Below, one piece after another: positions 20,401-31,734 of a DNA stretch of 64,000 nucleotides (position 1 is the first letter of the stretch; every line of letters begins with the position of its first letter). The stretch spans positions 11,922,001 to 11,986,000 of the forward strand of contig NC_068921.1 in the NCBI RefSeq assembly GCF_023091745.1, in the 5' to 3' direction. The position numbers and the translations under genes were made by a program. Origin of the DNA: Budorcas taxicolor. Lineage: Eukaryota > Chordata > Mammalia > Artiodactyla > Bovidae. The notes under the pieces were generated by a model. It had not been told where the DNA came from. It saw nothing but the letters and a program-made list of their open reading frames with translations, and did not search any database.

Positions 20401-20870
20401 TAGTAGGGATGATCTCTGTTTCACCTAATCTCAGAGGGTCACTGAAAGGCTAGGACAATACATTTAATGAGCATAATGTCAACGTTATGGTTTACAAAGT
20501 GCTTCTGTCTATCTGATTTCATTCTGATTTTCTCCACACCTTTGTGATTGGTGTTCTTAATATAATTTCCCAAATTAAAAAAAATCGATGCTCAGAGAGA
20601 TTAACAGACTTTCTTAAGGTCAGAAATCTAGTGGTGATGGAGGTGGAATCTGAATCCAGGTGCTCTAAGTCCAATGCTTTTACTGAAGAGAAACAACCGT
20701 TCCTAACTACTGCCCCGCCCCTCTAGCCTGTCCCAGTCTTTACCTAGGAATTCTGAACTTTCACATGTATGATTGAGTCAATTCTGAATTCTTGTTTAAC
20801 TCTGGATGGACTTAGAGAAGTCTGTACACCCTTCTTCACTTTTACTTCCAAGCAGAGGAAGAATGTACTC
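20401..20870. other. VWA8 intron, possible MIR-like piece
   Basis: gctcagagagattaacagac..ttaaggtcagaaatctag..gaatctgaatccaggtgctc (20590-20680) resembles the 3' part of an MIR/L2-type repeat. Otherwise nothing recognised. Confidence 0.35.
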
Positions 20871-20998
20871 AGGAAATTCCCTGGTGGCCCAGTGGTTGGG
20901 ACTCTACCTCCACTGCCAGGGCTTGATCCCTGGTCACGGAACTAAAATTCCATGAGCTATGTGGTGTGGACAAAAAAATAAATAAATAAGAAGAAAAA
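20870..20998 (+). mobile_element. CHR-2-like SINE, first of a tandem pair
   Basis: gaaattccctggtggcccag, gcttgatccctggtcacgga, and an A-rich aataaataaataag end. Confidence 0.8.
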
Positions 20999-21004
20999 AA
21001 GCCT

Positions 21005-21135
21005 ATGTGGGAATTCTCTGGTGCTCCAGTGGTTGGGACTCAGAGCTCCCACTGCCATGGGCCTGGGTTCAGTCTCTGGTTGAGGAGCTAAGATCCTGCC
21101 AGCTGCATGGTACAGCAAAAAAAAAAAAAAAAAAG
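21005..21135 (+). mobile_element. CHR-2-like SINE, second of a tandem pair
   Basis: gggaattctctggtgctcca, ggttcagtctctggttgagg, gctgcatggtacagc and a poly(A) tail at 21117-21134. It lies only a few bases from the preceding copy in the same orientation. Confidence 0.82.
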
Positions 21136-22019
21136 AAATTTAACCAAAGTTTGAGCTGATGATTGATTTCTCTTTCTAAATGTGTGAAACATGCCTGAGA
21201 TATTAGAAAAAGGAGAGTGATAGATGCTGAACTAAGTTTTTGATAGAAGGAATTTTCCCAGCAGGTGCTGGTTTGAGTCACACCTTTCCACATCTTTCTG
21301 ACCAAGATATCTTTGAGAAAAGTATGTCTACTACACCTCCTTTGGGTGATGGAGGAGAAGATAAGAGTACTTTATGTAAATGGTATATTTGCTCCTAAAT
21401 TACAGCTTTCTAAGTATACCGATTGGGCAGAAATAATACGGCTGTAAGGACAAGGAATAAAATGTGAGTGAAGAAAAGGCCATGAAGTGGGAGTCAGACA
21501 TCCTGGCTATTTACAGTTTAGCTGTGTGACTTTGGGATGTAGATTTTTATTTTCTCATCTTAAAACAGAGGCTGGTGAAAAAAATGTCCAAGATCCTCTC
21601 TGCTGCAAAGACCCTAAGAGAATTCTGGGGGCCCACCCAAGAAATGGAATGAGAAAGTCTGCTTCACTTAGTTACAGGGACACCTGTGCCTGTTTTTTTC
21701 TGTCAAGGGAGTGAGTCATCTAAGTCTAGGTGAGGATGGACAAAGCTTTTCCCGAAAAGAATGCCTCCAGAATCTGTAAGAAATAATGATCCAGTGTTGG
21801 CCCTACAATAGTGGTTTTCTAGCTCTAAAATTTTTTTAAGCAGTGGAATTCTTTCTCCAAATGAAATATTGCACAAAGCCCAGACTGTGAAACGTCATGC
21901 AATATCAATACAAGTGGAATTAGTTTGGTGGAGCTGGGGATGAAGGGGGAAGGGGTAAAACGTGCCGTCCACACACCTTCACCCTCCGACATCCTTCAGG
22001 GGCTCCTTTTACTCTGTTA
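21136..22019. other. VWA8 intron with a probable MIR piece
   Basis: gggagtcagacatcctggct..tagctgtgtgactttgggatg (about 21489-21540) matches the MIR core. The rest is unrecognised unique DNA. Confidence 0.45.
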
Positions 22020-22141
22020 GGGAGACTCCCTGGTGGTCTAGTGATTAGGACTTGGCGCTTTCACTGCTGTGGCCTGAGTTCAATCTCTGGTTGGGGAACT
22101 AAGATCCCACGAGCTGTGCGGCGCAGCCAAAAGAAGAAAGA
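22020..22141 (+). mobile_element. CHR-2-like SINE
   Basis: gagactccctggtggtctag, gttcaatctctggttgggga, gagctgtgcggcgcagccaa: the CHR-2 arrangement. Confidence 0.85.
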
Positions 22142-22537
22142 TGAAACCACGGTCTTAGAAGTGATTTATATGTCTCCACGGAAACACTACGTTTGAGGGG
22201 TTTTTTCCCAAGTTCAACTTCTCAATAATTCAGCCTATTTTCTGGTGTCACTATTTGAGTGCTCAGTAGAGAAATACCTAACTTCTGGTGTTACTGAATA
22301 TTTTGAAGGAAAAAAAAAATTAAATTAGGCATTAAGAGCTTTTGCAAAGGTGATCTGCTTTAAGGTTATAGTGAAAACATTCCCAGGGTTTGGAGAAATC
22401 ATGAGGAACAAACTGGAATGAAGGAAAAGGAAAAAATGCTTCCTGACTTAAATGAAATGGCTCCCTACTTTTCAGGCCAGTGTTTAAGTGCTACATGACT
22501 ATTACAAATTCTGCTGGTTTTAAGATTAGAAGACTTT
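22142..22537. other. VWA8 intron, nothing recognised
   Basis: Unique AT-rich sequence. Confidence 0.4.
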
Positions 22538-22549
22538 ATGCTGATTATT

Positions 22550-22818
22550 CAGAGAAGGCAATGGCCCCCCACTCTAGTACTCTTGCCTGGAAAATCCCAT
22601 GGATGGAGGAGCCTGGTAGGCTTCAGTCCATGGGGTCGCTAAGAGTCGGACACGACTGAGCGACTTCACTTTCACTATTCTCTTTCATGCATTGGAGAAG
22701 GAAATGGCAACCCACTCCAGTGTTCTTGCCTGGAGAATCCCAGGTGCGGGGAGCCTGGTGGGCTGATGTCTACCGGGTCGCACCAAGTCAGACATGACTG
22801 AAGTGACTTAGTAGCAGC
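22550..22818 (+). mobile_element. Bov-A2 SINE with 12-bp TSD
   Basis: cagagaaggcaatgg, then two units divided by ctttcatgcattggagaagg, and a short gtagcagc tail. atgctgattatt at 22538-22549 recurs at 22819-22830, a perfect target-site duplication marking both ends. Confidence 0.93.
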
Positions 22819-22830
22819 ATGCTGATTATT

Positions 22831-23051
22831 AGCAAACAATGTTGCTCCTATCTTAAGCCTACTTCAGTGGTTCCTCAGAATAACTGAACTCAGTGCATAG
22901 AACAATTATGAGAAACTTAAAACATTCCAGATGCTTCTGAAACATGTTCTGCCACTTAATTACTTTTTCTTTTCAGATATCCTTGCTCAAAGGTCCTTTC
23001 CTTCTCAGTAATTCTTACTCATGGGTTTTGCTAAGCTGCAATAAAAGTGGA
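22831..23051. other. VWA8 intron, nothing recognised
   Basis: Short unique stretch. Confidence 0.4.
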
Positions 23052-23250
23052 AAGCGAAAGTGCTAGTCACTCAGTCGTGTCTGACTCGTCAAGACCCCAT
23101 GGACTGTAGCCTACCAGGTTCCTCTGTCCATGGGACTCTCCAGGCAAGAATCCTGGAGTGGGTTGCCAGCTCCTCCTCCAGGGGATCTTTCAACCCAGGG
23201 ATCGAACCTGGGTCTGCTGCACTGCAGGCAGATTCTTTATTGTTTGGGCC
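23052..23250 (-). mobile_element. Bov-tA SINE, antisense
   Basis: gtcactcagtcgtgtctgac through gggatcgaacctgggtctgc and gcaggcagattctttattg: tail, B box and head in reverse. Confidence 0.9.
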
Positions 23251-23726
23251 CAGCTTCATCTTAGATTTGGACTCTAATGACCCAGAGCCCAGGAGCTGAG
23301 CCGAAGACAAAGAAAACACACAGTAGACGCCAAGAGAGAGGCTGTGGGAAGAGTCCAGATCCCTGAGCCAGGCCAGTGGCTTCTGAAGTTTTTAAAGCAA
23401 ACAGACTCGAGAGCTTACAACGGAGGTATAACTGCAGGAAGACAACATGAAGAACTTTCTGGAACTGGGGAGCGGCGAGGCTCAGCATATACTGCTGAAT
23501 TCCTAACATATGACAGCACATGCCATGCCATCCTGGGCTATGGGAAATATAATTTTCACTAGGAACTCCTAAAACTGTCATTTGCTCATGCCTCATTTTA
23601 TATTTGTTAAGTGACACACTTTCATTACTTATTCCTAGTCCTTATGTTTCCTTCAGAGATGAGAACATCAAAGTACAGACAGATTAAATGAGTTGGATAT
23701 GATCATACAATATAAAGACACAGAAC
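23251..23726. other. VWA8 intron, nothing recognised
   Basis: Unique sequence; the open frames at 23261-23617 (minus) and 23344-23562 (plus) show no domain. Confidence 0.4.
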
Positions 23727-23890
23727 ATGGACTCGCCTGGCGGTCCAATGGTTAAGACTACACCTTCCAATGCAGGGGGTGCAGGTTCAATCCCTGGCTG
23801 GGGAGCTAAAATCCCACATGCCTCCTGGCTGAAAAACCAAAACATAAAACAACCAACATTGTAACAAATTCAATAAAAACTTTAAAAATG
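23727..23890 (+). mobile_element. CHR-2-like SINE
   Basis: ggactcgcctggcggtccaa, ggttcaatccctggctgggg, gctaaaatcccacatgcctc and an A-rich end. Confidence 0.8.
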
Positions 23891-23894
23891 GTCT

Positions 23895-24690
23895 TCTCAG
23901 TTCAGTTCAGTTGCTCAGTCGTGTCTGACTCTTTGTGACCCCATGGATTGCAGCATGTCAAGCTTCCCCAGCCATCACCAACTCCCAAAGCTTGCTCAAA
24001 CTCATGTCCATCGAGTCAGTGATGCCATCCAACCATCTCATCCTCTGTCGTCCCCTTCTCCTCCTGCCTGCAATCTTTCCCAGCATCAGGGTCTTTTCCA
24101 ATGAGTCAGCTCTTCACATCAGGTGGCCAAAGTACTGGAGTTTCAGCTTCAGTATCAGTCCTTCCAATGAATATTCAGGACTGATTTCCTTTAGGATGGA
24201 CTGGTTGGATCTTCTTGCAGTCCAAGGGACCCTCAAGAGTCTTCTCCAACACCACAGTTCAAAAGCATCAGTTCTTCGGCACTCGGCTTTCTTTATGGTC
24301 CAACTCTCACATCCATATATGACTACTGGAAAAATCATAGCCTTGATTAGATGGACCTTTGTTGGCAAAGTAATGTCTCTGCTTTTTAATATGCTGTCTA
24401 GGGTGGTCATAGCTTCTCTTCCAAGAAGCAAGCGTCTTTTAATTTCATGGCTGCAGTCACCATCTGCAGTGACTTTGGAGCCCAAGAAAATAAAGTCTGT
24501 CACTGTTTCCATTGTTTCCCAAACTATTTGCCATTAAGTGATAGGATCAGATGCCATGATCTTAGTTTTCTGAATGTTGAGTTTTAAGCCAACTTTTTCA
24601 CTCTCCTCTTTCACTTTCATCAAGAGGCTCTTTAGTTTTTCATCAAGGGGCTCTTTCACTTTCATCAAGAGGCTCTTCTTCTCCCCGCAA
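23895..24690 (-). mobile_element. BovB LINE, antisense, 5'-truncated
   Basis: The left end ttcagttcagttgctcag is the reversed BovB tail. The minus-strand frame 24114-24512 is open for 132 residues with DFIFLGSKVTADGD, HEIKRRLLLGRE, DITLPTKVHLIKAM and ESWTIKKAE, the C-terminal reverse transcriptase region. A stop interrupts it before the true ORF end. The right end has a local 45-bp duplication (24606-24677). Not a working element. Confidence 0.93.
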
Positions 24691-25431
24691 AAAGATACAG
24701 AACTGAGTGAACGGGACTCTGTCACTTGATGTATATGTATCAGATGTCTCTGAGAAGGTACCAAAAAAAAAAAAAAATCTGCCCACAGTGGCCACTGGCA
24801 GGGAGGGTAGCTGGGAGCTGAGAGAAGGGAGCAAAGGCTCAATCTTCACGCTGACTTCTTTGTGCCTTTTACACATGTACCATGTGCTCCCATTACTTGC
24901 ATCTCCACATATTTCATAATACACGGAAAAAGGTCTTGCAGAATGCACACAGGCTCCATCCCACCAGCTGCTTGCCTTCTTCAAAGAAGGCCTGGTGAGC
25001 CCCAGCAGAGCCCGGGCAGCCTGCGGCTACTCAGAATCTTGGTTACGTTGGCACAGGTGGTGGGAAGATTACACAGTATGTCTCCGGTGCACCTGCTGTG
25101 GGGGGAAAGCCTGTCAGGAGTTCTGGAGACATAGAGGCTATTGGGAAAAGGTACATGACACCAAGATAAAGTAGCCGGACAGATCCACAGCATTCTACAA
25201 GACAGATGACCTGGAGTCTCTAGAGGGTGGCCATCATGAAAAGTAAAATGACAGTGGCAGGAAGGGCAGTGGCACAGGTTAAAAGAGGTGGAACAAAAAA
25301 TAAGGTGGGGACTGCGACTGGATCCCAGATTGAGAAAGATGGTTAGTAACTCTTGGGATGGTTTATATTCCATAGCCCAGGAGGGCAACCATTGGGATGG
25401 TTGGGGAAAGTGAACGGGGACTGGATAATTT
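24691..25431. other. VWA8 intron, nothing recognised
   Basis: Unique sequence with a 14-A run at about 24761-24776. The minus-strand frame at 24981-25388 has no recognisable domain. Confidence 0.4.
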
Positions 25432-25895
25432 AAAAATACACTGGGGTTTAGTTACTTTACAACACTGTGCTAATCCCTGCTGCAGAGCAAAGCGGGTCAG
25501 CCCCACGTTTACGTGTGTCCCCTCTGCTGGGGATTCCTTCTCTAGGCCACCAAGGAACACTTGGTAGAGCTCCCTGTGCCATCCGGTAGGCTCCCGTTAG
25601 TCTCTACTTGATACACAGTGTCAATGGTGGATATATTAATCCCGATCTTCCAACTCACCCCCCTTCCCTCCTCGGTATCCATGCATCTGTCCTCTACCTC
25701 TGTGTTTACAACAGAATATTACTCAGCCACAAAAAGGAACGGAACGGGTCATTTGTAGATGAGCATGGACCTAGAGACTGTCATCTAGAGTGAAGTCAGA
25801 GAGTGAAAAACAAGTGTGATATATTAACCCATACATGTGGGATCTGAAAACACTGGTATAGACGGTCTTGTTTACAAAGCAGAAATAAAGACATG
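25432..25895 (-). mobile_element. L1 3' end with twin-priming inversion
   Basis: The left part (25432-about 25705) is reversed L1 3' end: ttagttactttacaacactg, gctccctgtgccatccggta and tatattaatcccgatcttcc. The right part (about 25708-25895) is in the opposite sense: agaatattactcagccacaa, gagcatggacctagagactg and gtgggatctgaaaacactgg. An element whose upstream part is inverted relative to its 3' end fits L1 twin priming on the minus strand. The call rests on remembered L1 3' sequence. Confidence 0.6.
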
Positions 25896-26895
25896 GGTTG
25901 GATATTATAAGTATGACGACATTATTGATGATTTTCTTAGAAGTAATAATGGTACTGAGATCATATTAGGGAATGTCTTGACTCTTAGCAGAAGTATAGT
26001 AAAGAATTTAGAGATAAAGAAGTATGACAGTTAGGACTTACTTTCCAATGCATCAGAGAGGATAAAAAGAGTATATATTCAGAGAGGAACATAAAGAGAT
26101 GAGGGAGAAAGGGATCACTTGGTGAATCTAAGCAAAGGCACATGGGTGGTCATCTTATAGTTCAACTTTCTTGTAGATTAAACCTTTTTCAAAATAAACA
26201 AATTTGGAAACAAAGGGGAAAAGCTTAAGAACAAAACAAAATAGGGAAAACAGAGAGAAGCGTCCGGGGCTAGTGTAGCCTTCCGCCTCCGGGCCAAGCC
26301 CGGAACGTCTCCGGACCTCGGTTTCCGGTCTGAGGAATGAGGAAACTGGAGGGAGTGCGCTGTGCGGCGACCGCAGCTGTGAAGAGCAGGGCCACAGTGA
26401 GGAATCCGCAGGCACAGGGCCTGAAGCCCTCCGCCTCCTGACTTCCCTCCCCATCCCTCCAGACACCCAGCGAAGGACCACTTTTCCTCAGAGAGCTCAT
26501 CTTGTGAAATCGTAAGGAGTTTCTCCTTCTGTTGTGAAGATTTTAATCCTTTTAGCTTCTTAGGACTTTCTATCATCTTAAAAAAATATCTGCAGGAACT
26601 AGATGTAGTCAATGTGAGGGGTATAAAAGAAAATGCACAAAATCAAAACCGTTGAAGTACTTCCTGTTAAAATCAAATAGCATAAAACACGATGAAGCTT
26701 CAAGCCCTGAAAGACCTTTATTGTATCTCAGTGTCTTTTTGTAATTTCACCCGGATTTGTCAGTAAATCAAGTATATTTCAGTAACAATGTTTAGAAAGT
26801 CAAATGTAGCTATGCTACCTTCTCAATATTTCTGTAGTTTCACAGATTAAAAAAATGAGGAAATTCTTTACAGTGTTGTGGCAACTGAAGAGACC
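25896..26895. other. VWA8 intron with a CpG-rich patch
   Basis: Mostly unique. At 26260-26380 CpG dinucleotides cluster (gcgtccggggctag, cctccgggccaagcccggaacg). ggtctgaggaatgaggaaac may be a reversed MIR core. No exon was found. Confidence 0.4.
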
Positions 26896-27070
26896 CTCAC
26901 AAGTACCATATATTAATGCATATATGTGGAATCTGAAAAGACTGGCATAGGTGATCTTATTTACGGAGCAGAAATAGAGACAGGGACGCAGAGAACAAAC
27001 GTAGGGATACCAAAAGGGGAAGTTGGGGAGGGGATGAACTGGCAGATTGGGATTGACGTATGCACACTAT
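26896..27070 (+). mobile_element. L1 3' end, left part
   Basis: accatatattaatgcatata, tggaatctgaaaagactggc, gagcagaaatagagacaggg and gcagattgggattgacg follow the ruminant L1 3' end. It continues at 27705 after two SINE insertions. Confidence 0.65.
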
Positions 27071-27077
27071 TGACATG

Positions 27078-27266
27078 TGTCTGTGCTCAGTCGTGTCTGA
27101 CTCTTCGCGACCCAATGGACTGTGGGATTTTCCAGGCAAGAATACTGGGGTAGGTTGTCATTTCTTCCTCCAGGGGATCATCCTGACCCAGGGATCCAGC
27201 CCATAACTCCTGTGGCTCCTGCATTGACAGGCAGTTTCTCTTACCACTGAGTCACCTGGGAAGCCC
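27078..27266 (-). mobile_element. Bov-tA SINE, antisense, inside L1
   Basis: gtgctcagtcgtgtctgact at the left, cctgacccagggatccagcc and ttaccactgagtcacctggg at the right: reversed tail, B box region and head. Confidence 0.88.
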
Positions 27267-27483
27267 AGACATTACTGATACTCTTGTCGGTAAGGATGGC
27301 TCACTGCAGCTCTGATGCTCAATGGAAGGAGAACCACTTCCCACCCTCTGAGTGTTTCCTCCATGTCCAAGCACTGAGAAACCAGTCAGAAGATCCCATA
27401 CTTTTCTGTTCCTTATCAGTTCCTTATCACACTTTTTTGTTCCAAACAAATAGTTCTTTGTTTCCTTATCTGTTATCATCTAT

Positions 27484-27697
27484 CTGGGCTTCCCAGGTGG
27501 CCCTCGTGGTGAAGAGCCCGCCTGCCAATGCAGGAGACCTAGGAGATGTGAGTCCACCCCTGAATCAAGGAGATCACCTGGAGAAGGACATGGATGCCCA
27601 CTCCAGGATTCTTGCTTGGAGGATTCCATGGAGAGAGGAGCCTGGCGTGCTATGGTCCACGGGGTCACAAAAGAGGTGAACATGACTGAAGTGACTT
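27484..27697 (+). mobile_element. Bov-tA SINE
   Basis: gggcttcccaggtggccctc, gcctgccaatgcaggagacc, ggattccatggagagaggag and a tcacaaaagaggtgaacatg tail. Confidence 0.88.
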
Positions 27698-27704
27698 AGC
27701 AAGC

Positions 27705-27885
27705 ACACATAAAATAGATAACTAATGAGAACCCATTGTATAGCACAGAAGCTCTACTCAATGCTCGGTGGTGATAAATAGGAAGGAAAGCCAAAAGAGG
27801 GGGTATATGTATACAGATAGCTGATCACTTTACTGTACAGCAGAAATGAACACAACATCGTAAAGAGACTATGCCCAATAAATTT
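27705..27885 (+). mobile_element. L1 3' end, right part
   Basis: acataaaatagataactaatgag, atagcacagaagctctactc, actgtacagcagaaatgaac and aacatcgtaaagagactatg continue the L1 begun at 26896 to its terminus. Confidence 0.65.
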
Positions 27886-28652
27886 TTTTCAAAGCATAAA
27901 AAGAAAAATGGTGGGAAAAACCCTAAAAAAAAAAAAAAAAAAGAGAGAGAGAGAGACTGTCAGCAAAATACTACTTTGGGGATGGTTCCCCAAAGGCAGG
28001 TGTCTGGAGAGGTGTGCTCTGCTGTGCCTTTATTACTGCATGCCTCTCTGGAGTCATTGATCAGAGTTAATTTTTATAGGTCCTCCTCGAAAGGTTCCAA
28101 GCTCAAGGTTGGCAGGGAATGTTGTACCTGACAGAGACTGCTCTTAGCAAGTGCTCAATCGGCACCTGTAATTTTGTTGAATTTAGTTGAAATTCAGCAG
28201 GTCATGTGCCAACAATTTGTTTTCTAATTGTCAATCAGAAACAAAACAAAACAAGATCTTGGAGATGTGAGTCCTTCTTTGCTTGCTTCTTTGATATTAT
28301 TTCTTTCTTTGTACAACATGTCCAGTTGGACTAATTGTTCTTCCAGATTACAGACTTTTAACCGTGAGAATTAGACAAACACAAATCTCTCCATATATTC
28401 TGCATGTGAGATGCAGTGAAATATCCAACACGCTCCCTCCCTGTTAGCTTGGTCACTTCCTGCCTTCTGTCTCAGCCTTTACCCAGTCCTGGGGAACTCT
28501 GTCAGTCCATTTCTTGCTGAACTTCTACTGAATCTTTCTAAAAATCTGCAAGAAGTAGCTTCACATACAGAACAGTTCTGTTCTCATAGACATAGAAATC
28601 CTCTTTCTAATGGGAAAAATGTTTCTAGATAACTATGAATATCTAGATAACT
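27886..28652. other. VWA8 intron, nothing recognised
   Basis: Starts with an A-run and a (ga)n run at 27927-27956; otherwise unique. Confidence 0.4.
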
Positions 28653-28878
28653 CTGGGCTTCCCATATGGCTCAGTGGCAAAAAGAATCTCCCTGCCAAGG
28701 CAGGAATTGCCAGCAACCCCAGTTTGATCCTTGGGTCTGGAAGATCCCCTGGAGAAGGAAATAAAAACCCACTCCAGTATTCTTGCTTCTTGCCTGGAAA
28801 ATCCCACGGACTAGAGGAACCTGGTGGACTAGTCCATAGGGTTGTAAAGACTCGGACACAACTGAGCACGCACGCACC
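28653..28878 (+). mobile_element. Bov-tA SINE
   Basis: gggcttcccatatggctcag, ggtctggaagatcccctgga, gaaaatcccacggactagag and a ggacacaactgagcacgc tail; diverged. Confidence 0.85.
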
Positions 28879-29185
28879 ACATATATGAATATACTGGTTT
28901 TAACTGTGGAATGTTTGCTGTGGTCTATGAGAAGTTAAAATCTTCATGTAATTCAAAGGGAGCTCGGTACCCTGGGCTTTAAGATCCACAAGAGAAGTGA
29001 ATGGGCTGATCCAATTATTCGCAGAACTCAAGGTTTTAAAACATAGGTGGGATTTATGCTGATACAATGGATGTCTAACCATCTACTTCAATCACAGTGG
29101 TCCAAGTGATTGAAGAATTATGCTCCATCTTATACTAGCAAAGACCTAAATTACTTAAAAATGTTAAACCCATATGACATAAAAA

Positions 29186-29704
29186 AGTACATGTACAGTG
29201 GAATATTACTCAGTCATAAAAGAATGAAATAATGCCTTTTGCAGCAACATGAATGGACCTAGAAATTACTGAACTAAGTGAAATAAGCCAGACAGAGAAA
29301 GACAAATATCATATGAGAACACTTATACGTAGAATCTAAAAGAAAAAACAAACACAAATGAACTTATTTCCAAAACAGAAAGAGAGTTATACACACAGAA
29401 TATAAACTTATGGTTATCAAAGGGGAAAAGGGGATGAGGGGAGGAGTACATTAGGAGGATAGGATTAACATACACACACCACTATATATAAAATAGATAA
29501 GCAACAAAGACCTACTGTATAAGACAGGGAACTACACTCAATATCATGTAATAACCTATAACAGAAAAGAATATGAAAAAGAACATATATATATATATGA
29601 ATCACTTTGCTGCATACCTGAAACTAACATGTTACTGTAAATCAACTATACTTCAAGAAAATATTTTTAAAAAAACACAGAAAAGTAAAAAAAAAAAAAA
29701 AAAA
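29186..29704 (+). mobile_element. Older L1 3' end with poly(A)
   Basis: gtggaatattactcagtcat, gcaacatgaatggacctaga, gtgaaataagccagacagag, gaactacactcaatatcatg, aaatcaactatacttcaag and an A-run at 29686-29703. This is the general L1MA-like 3' end shared by many mammals. Confidence 0.7.
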
Positions 29705-30726
29705 TCAAGAAAAACTCATTTGAAGGGAGGGAGGGCTAAGGAGGGAAAACGCTGAACACTCGTCTGGGAGCCATGAGGCAGAACAGGGCTGGCCTGGCTG
29801 TGCTCGGATCCTGGCACAGAGACTCCTGGCGACTGAACCCAAGAGGGGTCTGGGGCAGCCCCGTGGTGCTCACTGGTCACCAGGGGCAGCGCATTCCAGC
29901 TCCTCAGGGAGACAGAGCTGCTCCCCACGACGAGGGTCCATGTCCCACTGTGTTTGCAGGACGTGGACACTGGCAGAGTCTTAGGCAGCCTGACAACCCA
30001 TAGCACTCACTGACTCAAGACACCTGTTCCTTATCCCTTCATTGTAAAAGGAATCTTTCACACAGGGCTTCACACAAGGGACTCTGGGAGCCTCGCAGCC
30101 TCCAACGTGGGCCCACAAACGTGGGCCCAAAGTCAATGAAGCGGCGGGTTTCACAGTCTGCTTCTTGCTGTATCCATCACAACACACAGACACGGCTCAG
30201 CACAGTAATCCCCAGGTGCAGGTGGGATGTCAAGCTAAGTCATTGGAGATGGGCTGTTTCTGAAGGACATGTTTGATCTCCAATGCGGTCGAGAGTATTT
30301 AGGATAGACTGGGTACCCGTGACCCGTGGCTGCACATATATTGCTCCTCTCAACTGAGCTGCTGATTAATAATCACTCAGCACCGTGTTCAGGTTATTTG
30401 CTCTGGTCAAAGCCAGGAGTGCAGTGCCCTTCTCAGAGCTCAAAGCAAACTCAGTGATGACCAAAGGGCTATCATCGAAAGGGGATCATTTCTCCCAGGG
30501 CACCTTCGCCATCGGCTGGGGAGACTCCTGTCACTGTGTGACCCTCCCTGTGAGCCAAGGCCAGGCAACGCTGAGAACCGTGAGAGGCGGCCTGGTTGGT
30601 GATGGAGCAGGAATGGATGGGTGGGTGAGGGGTGCTGGGGTGGGGACGGTGGCCCTGAGAAACCTGGGGAGACGCCTGCCATGCTTCTATCTGCCTGTTT
30701 CTGCTCCTCCCCACCCCACTCCAACG
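29705..30726. other. VWA8 intron, nothing recognised
   Basis: Unique sequence; the 178-residue plus-strand frame at 30385-30921 runs into the following SINE and has no recognisable domain. Confidence 0.4.
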
Positions 30727-30945
30727 TGCGGCTTCCTGGGCGGCTCAGCGGTAAAGAATCCGCCTGCTGATGCGGAGACGCAGGCTCCACCCCTCGGTTG
30801 GGAAGATCCCCTGAAGAAGGAAATGGCAACCTGCTCAGTATTCTTGCCGGGGAAGTCCCATGGACAGAGGAGCCTGTCGGGCTCTAGTCCAGACGGTGGC
30901 AAAGGAATCGGACATGAGTGAGTGACTCAACGACAACAGCAACAC
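30727..30945 (+). mobile_element. Bov-tA SINE
   Basis: gcggcttcctgggcggctca, ccctcggttgggaagatccc, gtcccatggacagaggagcc and an aaggaatcggacatgagtga tail. Confidence 0.85.
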
Positions 30946-31206
30946 CACATCACACAACTTGTCAAGGGCAGTGCTTTCTTCTGTAGCTACTGGTCTTTAG
31001 GTCACAGTCTTATCATTTTCTGATTATTACAGCAGACGAAACAGAAGGCTCCCTTTCTTGGTGCTGACAGATGGGTTGATGAGAAGATGAAGACCCTGTC
31101 TGCTCCAGGTGAGCACCCCCCAGCCAGCCTCACGTCCTGACTCAGGGCGACTCCTGGGCAGATGGGGTCTGGGATGCCTCTCACCCTCCACAGTTCACGC
31201 CGTTAC
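30946..31206. other. VWA8 intron, short unique stretch
   Basis: Ends at the donor gtaacg (minus strand, 31201-31206) of the exon at 31207. Confidence 0.5.
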
Positions 31207-31365
31207 CTTAAACTTCTCCTCATAGTTCTCGAAGGCCTCCATGACCATGCACACAGCTTCCATCGAGCGCTCGAGCCGGCCATCCACCCCGTTGAAGCGG
31301 TACATGCTGCCCGACACGTCTACCACCAGGCGCAGGCGCTTGGGTTTCTGTTGAGGGCTGCCCAT
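31207..31365 (-). CDS. VWA8: VWA8 fourth-last exon (VWA domain start)
   Basis: 159 nt, exactly 53 codons, phase 0 at both ends. It begins MGSPQQKPKRLRLVVDVSGS and ends EAFENYEEKFK. The acceptor is ctctctcag and the donor gtaacg. It holds the first strand of the VWA fold and the MIDAS motif D-x-S-x-S as DVSGS, intact in all three key residues. The helix LERSMEAVCMVMEAFE follows. The initial ATG is not a translation start; it is the first codon after the splice. Confidence 0.98.
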
Positions 31366-31730
31366 CTGAGAGAGGGATGACAGAAAGGCCTTGAGAACCA
31401 GAAAACCATCACTGGCTGCGGTTCTGAGGGGTCTCACGCCAGCCCCAGAGTGCCAGCTGCCAGGTAGGTGGGTCAGCTGTAGGCTGCGTCCTGCACAAGG
31501 CTGTCCTGGCAGGTGAGGAGGCATGGGTTGGTACCGTTAGGAATCGGGTCACACAGCTAGAGGTGAGTGGCGGGCTCCCCATCAATCATATTACCACCCA
31601 AGCTCTGCCTTATGTCAGATCAGCGGCAACATGAGATTCTCACAGGAGCACAAACCCTACTGTGAACTGTGCGTGTGAGGAATCTAGGCTGCTTACTCTT
31701 TATGAGAATCTAATGCCTGATAATCCGATT
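31366..31730. other. VWA8 intron, nothing recognised
   Basis: Unique sequence upstream (in transcript order) of the exon at 31207. Confidence 0.4.
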
Positions 31731-31734
31731 CTGC

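Noticed and set aside
24114..24512. 132-residue minus-strand frame with reverse transcriptase-like sequence
   Set aside because: It is the C-terminal part of a truncated BovB ORF with no start and an early stop; listed as a mobile element only.
31195..31524. 109-residue minus-strand frame starting at an upstream ATG
   Set aside because: Only 31207-31365 is VWA8 exon. The start and the first half are intron, and the last codons are past the donor.
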